The notes beneath the pieces are model-generated. The model did not search any database and was not told the origin of the DNA. It worked only from the letters and a program-made list of their open reading frames with translations. Of a stretch of DNA of 50,283 bases, positions 48,190 to 50,283 are shown one piece after another. Each line of letters begins with the position of its first letter. The stretch's first letter is position 1. Source of the DNA: JAOADN01 sp049323795 (GTDB lineage Bacteria > Pseudomonadota > Alphaproteobacteria > Rhodobacterales > Rhodobacteraceae); NCBI GenBank assembly GCA_049323795.1, contig JBMOOH010000055.1, positions 1 to 50,283 on the forward strand, in the 5' to 3' direction. The position numbers were made by a program, and so were the translations under genes.

Positions 48190-50091
48190 TCAGCACCGCC
48201 GCCCCGCACCGCCGAGGGCCGCCGCCCGGTCCTCGGACGGCGGCCGGGCCGTCTCTTCGAGGACATCGCCAAGCGAGGTGCAGACGAAATCCGCCCCGAG
48301 CGCGCGTGCCTCCTCGAGCTTCACGGGATCCGGACGGAATGGGTCCGGCTCGTCCGGATCGTCCCGCAGGTCGGCGGGCATCGCCCAGATCACGACGCCG
48401 AGGCGTGCCTTCGGCGCCACCCGCCGGATCCGCCGCAGCCGCAGGAGCGAGGCGCGGCTCGGGTGAGAGTCGAGGAACGACAGGACGATCACGTCCCCCT
48501 CGCCATAGCGTGAGAGTTCCACCGGGACCAGATCGCCCGTCTCGATCGGCTCGGCGTCGAAGCCTGCCGAGCGGAGCGCGAACGAAAGCGCCAGCGCCGA
48601 GACCTCGTCGGTGGGCCACCGCCCCCCGATGCACGCAACCCGTATGCCCGATCCGCTGACCGACCCTGGGCCCGATCCGCTCTCCATTTCACCAGCCTCA
48701 CCAGCCGGCGCACCGTCCGACGGCGCCGCCGGCTCCGCGCCGACGCCCTCGGCGGCCAGTGCCGCGACCTCGCGGACGAGTGCCGCGGCGTCGCCCGCAA
48801 GACGCCGCTCCTTCTCGAGATCGAGCGTGCGGCGCTCGCGGTCCCGCTGGGCGAGCAGCAGGGCCGGAAGGGCGATGCGGCGGACGAAGTGCAGCAGGCC
48901 GTTCTCTTCGAGTTCCTCCTCGGCCCGCGACAGCGCCTCGATGCGGTCCCCGGCCAGAAGGCGCTGATAGATCTGAGCATGCGGCTTCAGAACGGCCTCG
49001 TCCCCGAACAGGATGTCGAAGACCGCGAACTGCGGCACGTAACGGCCGAGCACGACGAGGCAGACGGTGAGCGGGGTCGAGACGACCAGCCCCACCGGCC
49101 CCCAGAGGAAGGTCCAGAAGATCGCCGAAACGATCACCGCGAGCGGGCTGAGCCCGGTGCGCGATCCGTAGAGTTGCGGCTCGATGAAGTTCGAGGTCAC
49201 GAACTCGACCACCCCGAACAGCGCTGCCGTCAAGAGCACGTCCGCCCAGCCGGGCGAGGCGACGAAGGCCATGAACAGCGGAAAGGCCGCCGAAAGGAAG
49301 GACCCGACATAGGGAACGAACCGGAAGACCAGGGTGATCATCCCCCAGAGAAGCGGGCTCGGAACCCCGATCAGCCAGAGCCCGACACCGATCGGGACCG
49401 CATAGATCACGTTCACCAGCAGCTGGGTCAGCAGGTAGCGGCTCACCCGCTCGGCCGCATCCTCGAGCATCCGCGTCGTCAGTGCCAGGTCGTTCGCGCC
49501 GACGATGCGGATGAATCGGTCCCGGACCTGCTCGCGTTCGAGCAGCATGAACACGACCACGACCACCACCAGCCCCGCGGTGGCGACCGGGGCGAGAAGC
49601 GGCAGGAGGACGTTCTCGATCGCTCCGGTCGCTCCGGTCCTGCCCACGATCCGGACCGCGAGCGCCTCCTCGCCCTGGCTTTCGGGCAGCATGCCCTGGA
49701 TGCGCTCGTCGATGATGGTGACAAGCCTCGATACCCGGCTCGCCACGCCCTCGTCCGGTCCGGTGTTCTTCAGCGCGTCGATCTTCTCGACGATGTTGGC
49801 CTGGAAGGACGGCAGGTTCTGGGCGATCTGGCCAAGCTGGAGCACCACCACAAGCAGGATCGCCCCGATGGTCAGGAAGGCGGCGCCGACCGGCAGGAAC
49901 ACCGACAGGAACCTCGGCAGTCCGCGCCGCCGGAGGATCGCCACAAGGGGCGAAAGCATGAACGCAATCAGGATGGCGAGCGCCAGCGGCAGGAAGACCT
50001 CGCGCGCCGCCCAGAGCACGACGGCGATGACGACAGCGGTGACGAAGACGTAGAAGCCGCCCGGAGCGGCAGGGTGGAGGCGCGCATTCAT
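48190..50091 (-). CDS. AI-2E family membrane protein with a C-terminal Rossmann-like domain
   Basis: A 633-residue protein. The first 350 residues hold about eight helices with the family motifs P-L-A-L-A-I-L-I-A-F-M-L-S-P-L and R-F-V-P-Y-V-G-S-F-L, and G-P-V-G-L-V-V-S-T-P-L-T near the end of the membrane part. A charged helical linker follows, then a domain from about residue 490 (I-R-V-A-C-I-G-G-R-W-P-T-D-E-V, D-V-I-V-L-S-F-L-D-S-H-P) that looks like a B12-binding or Rossmann-like regulator fold, without the B12-binding His motif. AI-2E proteins export small molecules, or act as antiporters; the substrate here is unknown. The ATG at 50089-50091 is chosen by homology. Confidence 0.8.
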   Translation of the reverse strand: MNARLHPAAPGGFYVFVTAVVIAVVLWAAREVFLPLALAILIAFMLSPLVAILRRRGLPRFLSVFLPVGAAFLTIGAILLVVVLQLGQIAQNLPSFQANIVEKIDALKNTGPDEGVASRVSRLVTIIDERIQGMLPESQGEEALAVRIVGRTGATGAIENVLLPLLAPVATAGLVVVVVVFMLLEREQVRDRFIRIVGANDLALTTRMLEDAAERVSRYLLTQLLVNVIYAVPIGVGLWLIGVPSPLLWGMITLVFRFVPYVGSFLSAAFPLFMAFVASPGWADVLLTAALFGVVEFVTSNFIEPQLYGSRTGLSPLAVIVSAIFWTFLWGPVGLVVSTPLTVCLVVLGRYVPQFAVFDILFGDEAVLKPHAQIYQRLLAGDRIEALSRAEEELEENGLLHFVRRIALPALLLAQRDRERRTLDLEKERRLAGDAAALVREVAALAAEGVGAEPAAPSDGAPAGEAGEMESGSGPGSVSGSGIRVACIGGRWPTDEVSALALSFALRSAGFDAEPIETGDLVPVELSRYGEGDVIVLSFLDSHPSRASLLRLRRIRRVAPKARLGVVIWAMPADLRDDPDEPDPFRPDPVKLEEARALGADFVCTSLGDVLEETARPPSEDRAAALGGAGRRC

Positions 50092-50199
50092 GCCCCGCTG
50101 CGCTCCATGGCCCTCATCGTCCCCCTCCCCCGCAGGGTTCCAGCCCTGCCCCCCGGTCGTCCCCCGCCGGATCCTCCGCCCCGCACGGGCCGACACCCG

Positions 50200-50283
50200 A
50201 CTGGTGCGCACGGACTGGTGCGCACGGACTGGTGCGCACGGACTGGTGCGCACGGACTGGTGCGCACGGACTGGTGCGCACGG
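50200..50283 (+). repeat. 14-base tandem repeat at the window end
   Basis: The unit actggtgcgcacgg is repeated six times without change, from 50200 to the last base, so the array goes on beyond the window or the contig ends inside it. Each unit holds the palindrome TGCGCA. It lies upstream of the AI-2E gene. The period and lack of distinct spacers rule out CRISPR. Confidence 0.9.

Noticed and set aside
50116..50141. EcfG promoter for the AI-2E gene (GGAAC-N17-CGAT)
   Set aside because: The -10 lacks GTT, so the match is too weak to list as a promoter.
50200..50283. Tandem repeat as a CRISPR array
   Set aside because: The 14-base units are contiguous, without spacers, and no cas gene is near.

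Overview
The window is a GC-rich draft segment with two runs of N (40978-41077 and 46913-46922). Its gene content points to an alphaproteobacterium of the Rhodobacteraceae/Paracoccaceae type. The main pointers are the tpa-tauR-xsc taurine cluster with a MocR-type TauR, a soeABC-like sulfite oxidase, a TSUP exporter, short ModE, a HisKA_2-type stress kinase and GGAAC-N16/17-(C/G)GTT promoters of the EcfG general stress response. No rRNA, tRNA or CRISPR array was recognised.

Layout. 1-1250: mobile and decayed DNA (IS630-type transposase start, a possible phage-capsid scrap, a PD-(D/E)XK-like nuclease, an orphan FitA-type antitoxin ending inside a palindromic repeat). 1641-3605: ChrB-domain protein, DUF1127 protein and MFS carrier in one tight run. 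3923-4880: three small unknown genes. 5286-8628: class II aldolase, DMT carrier and esterase, coupled by 4-base overlaps, then a HutD-family gene. 8806-12143: a choline-kinase-like phosphotransferase coupled to a dimethylglycine/sarcosine dehydrogenase-like flavoprotein, followed by a 58-base poly-C tract. 12281-14198: purD and a 2Fe-2S ferredoxin.

14271-29653 is the metabolic heart. Tpa deaminates taurine to sulfoacetaldehyde, Xsc splits that to acetyl phosphate and sulfite, and Pta makes acetyl-CoA. Citrate synthase, divergent from pta, could draw acetyl-CoA into the TCA cycle. SoeABC would oxidise sulfite and the TSUP protein would export sulfite or sulfate. TauR is encoded between tpa and xsc, and similar direct-repeat operators (CTGG blocks 22-23 bp apart) lie before tpa, tauR and xsc. 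A phosphonoacetaldehyde hydrolase gene (phnX) sits in the xsc operon, so the locus may serve both C2 sulfonates and C2 phosphonates.

29837-33939 is a polyamine-type ABC importer. 34149-38019 carries a CbiX-like gene, modCBA with a near-palindromic Mo-box, and a short ModE; molybdate uptake suits a Mo enzyme such as SoeA. 38263-40544 holds an acetylpolyamine amidohydrolase-like gene, a truncated IS5-type transposase and an MgtC family gene.

40762-50091 looks like a general stress response island: KGG-repeat protein, HisKA_2/HWE-type sensor kinase, a charged glycine-rich protein broken by a frameshift, a PRC-barrel protein that has lost its C-terminus, a LigD polymerase whose ligase partner survives as fragments, a YqjD/YqjE/YqjK-like trio, a NepR-like small gene and an AI-2E family membrane protein. 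EcfG-type promoter boxes precede several of these. The window ends inside a 14-bp tandem repeat. Many features rest on reading motifs by eye; no database search was possible.
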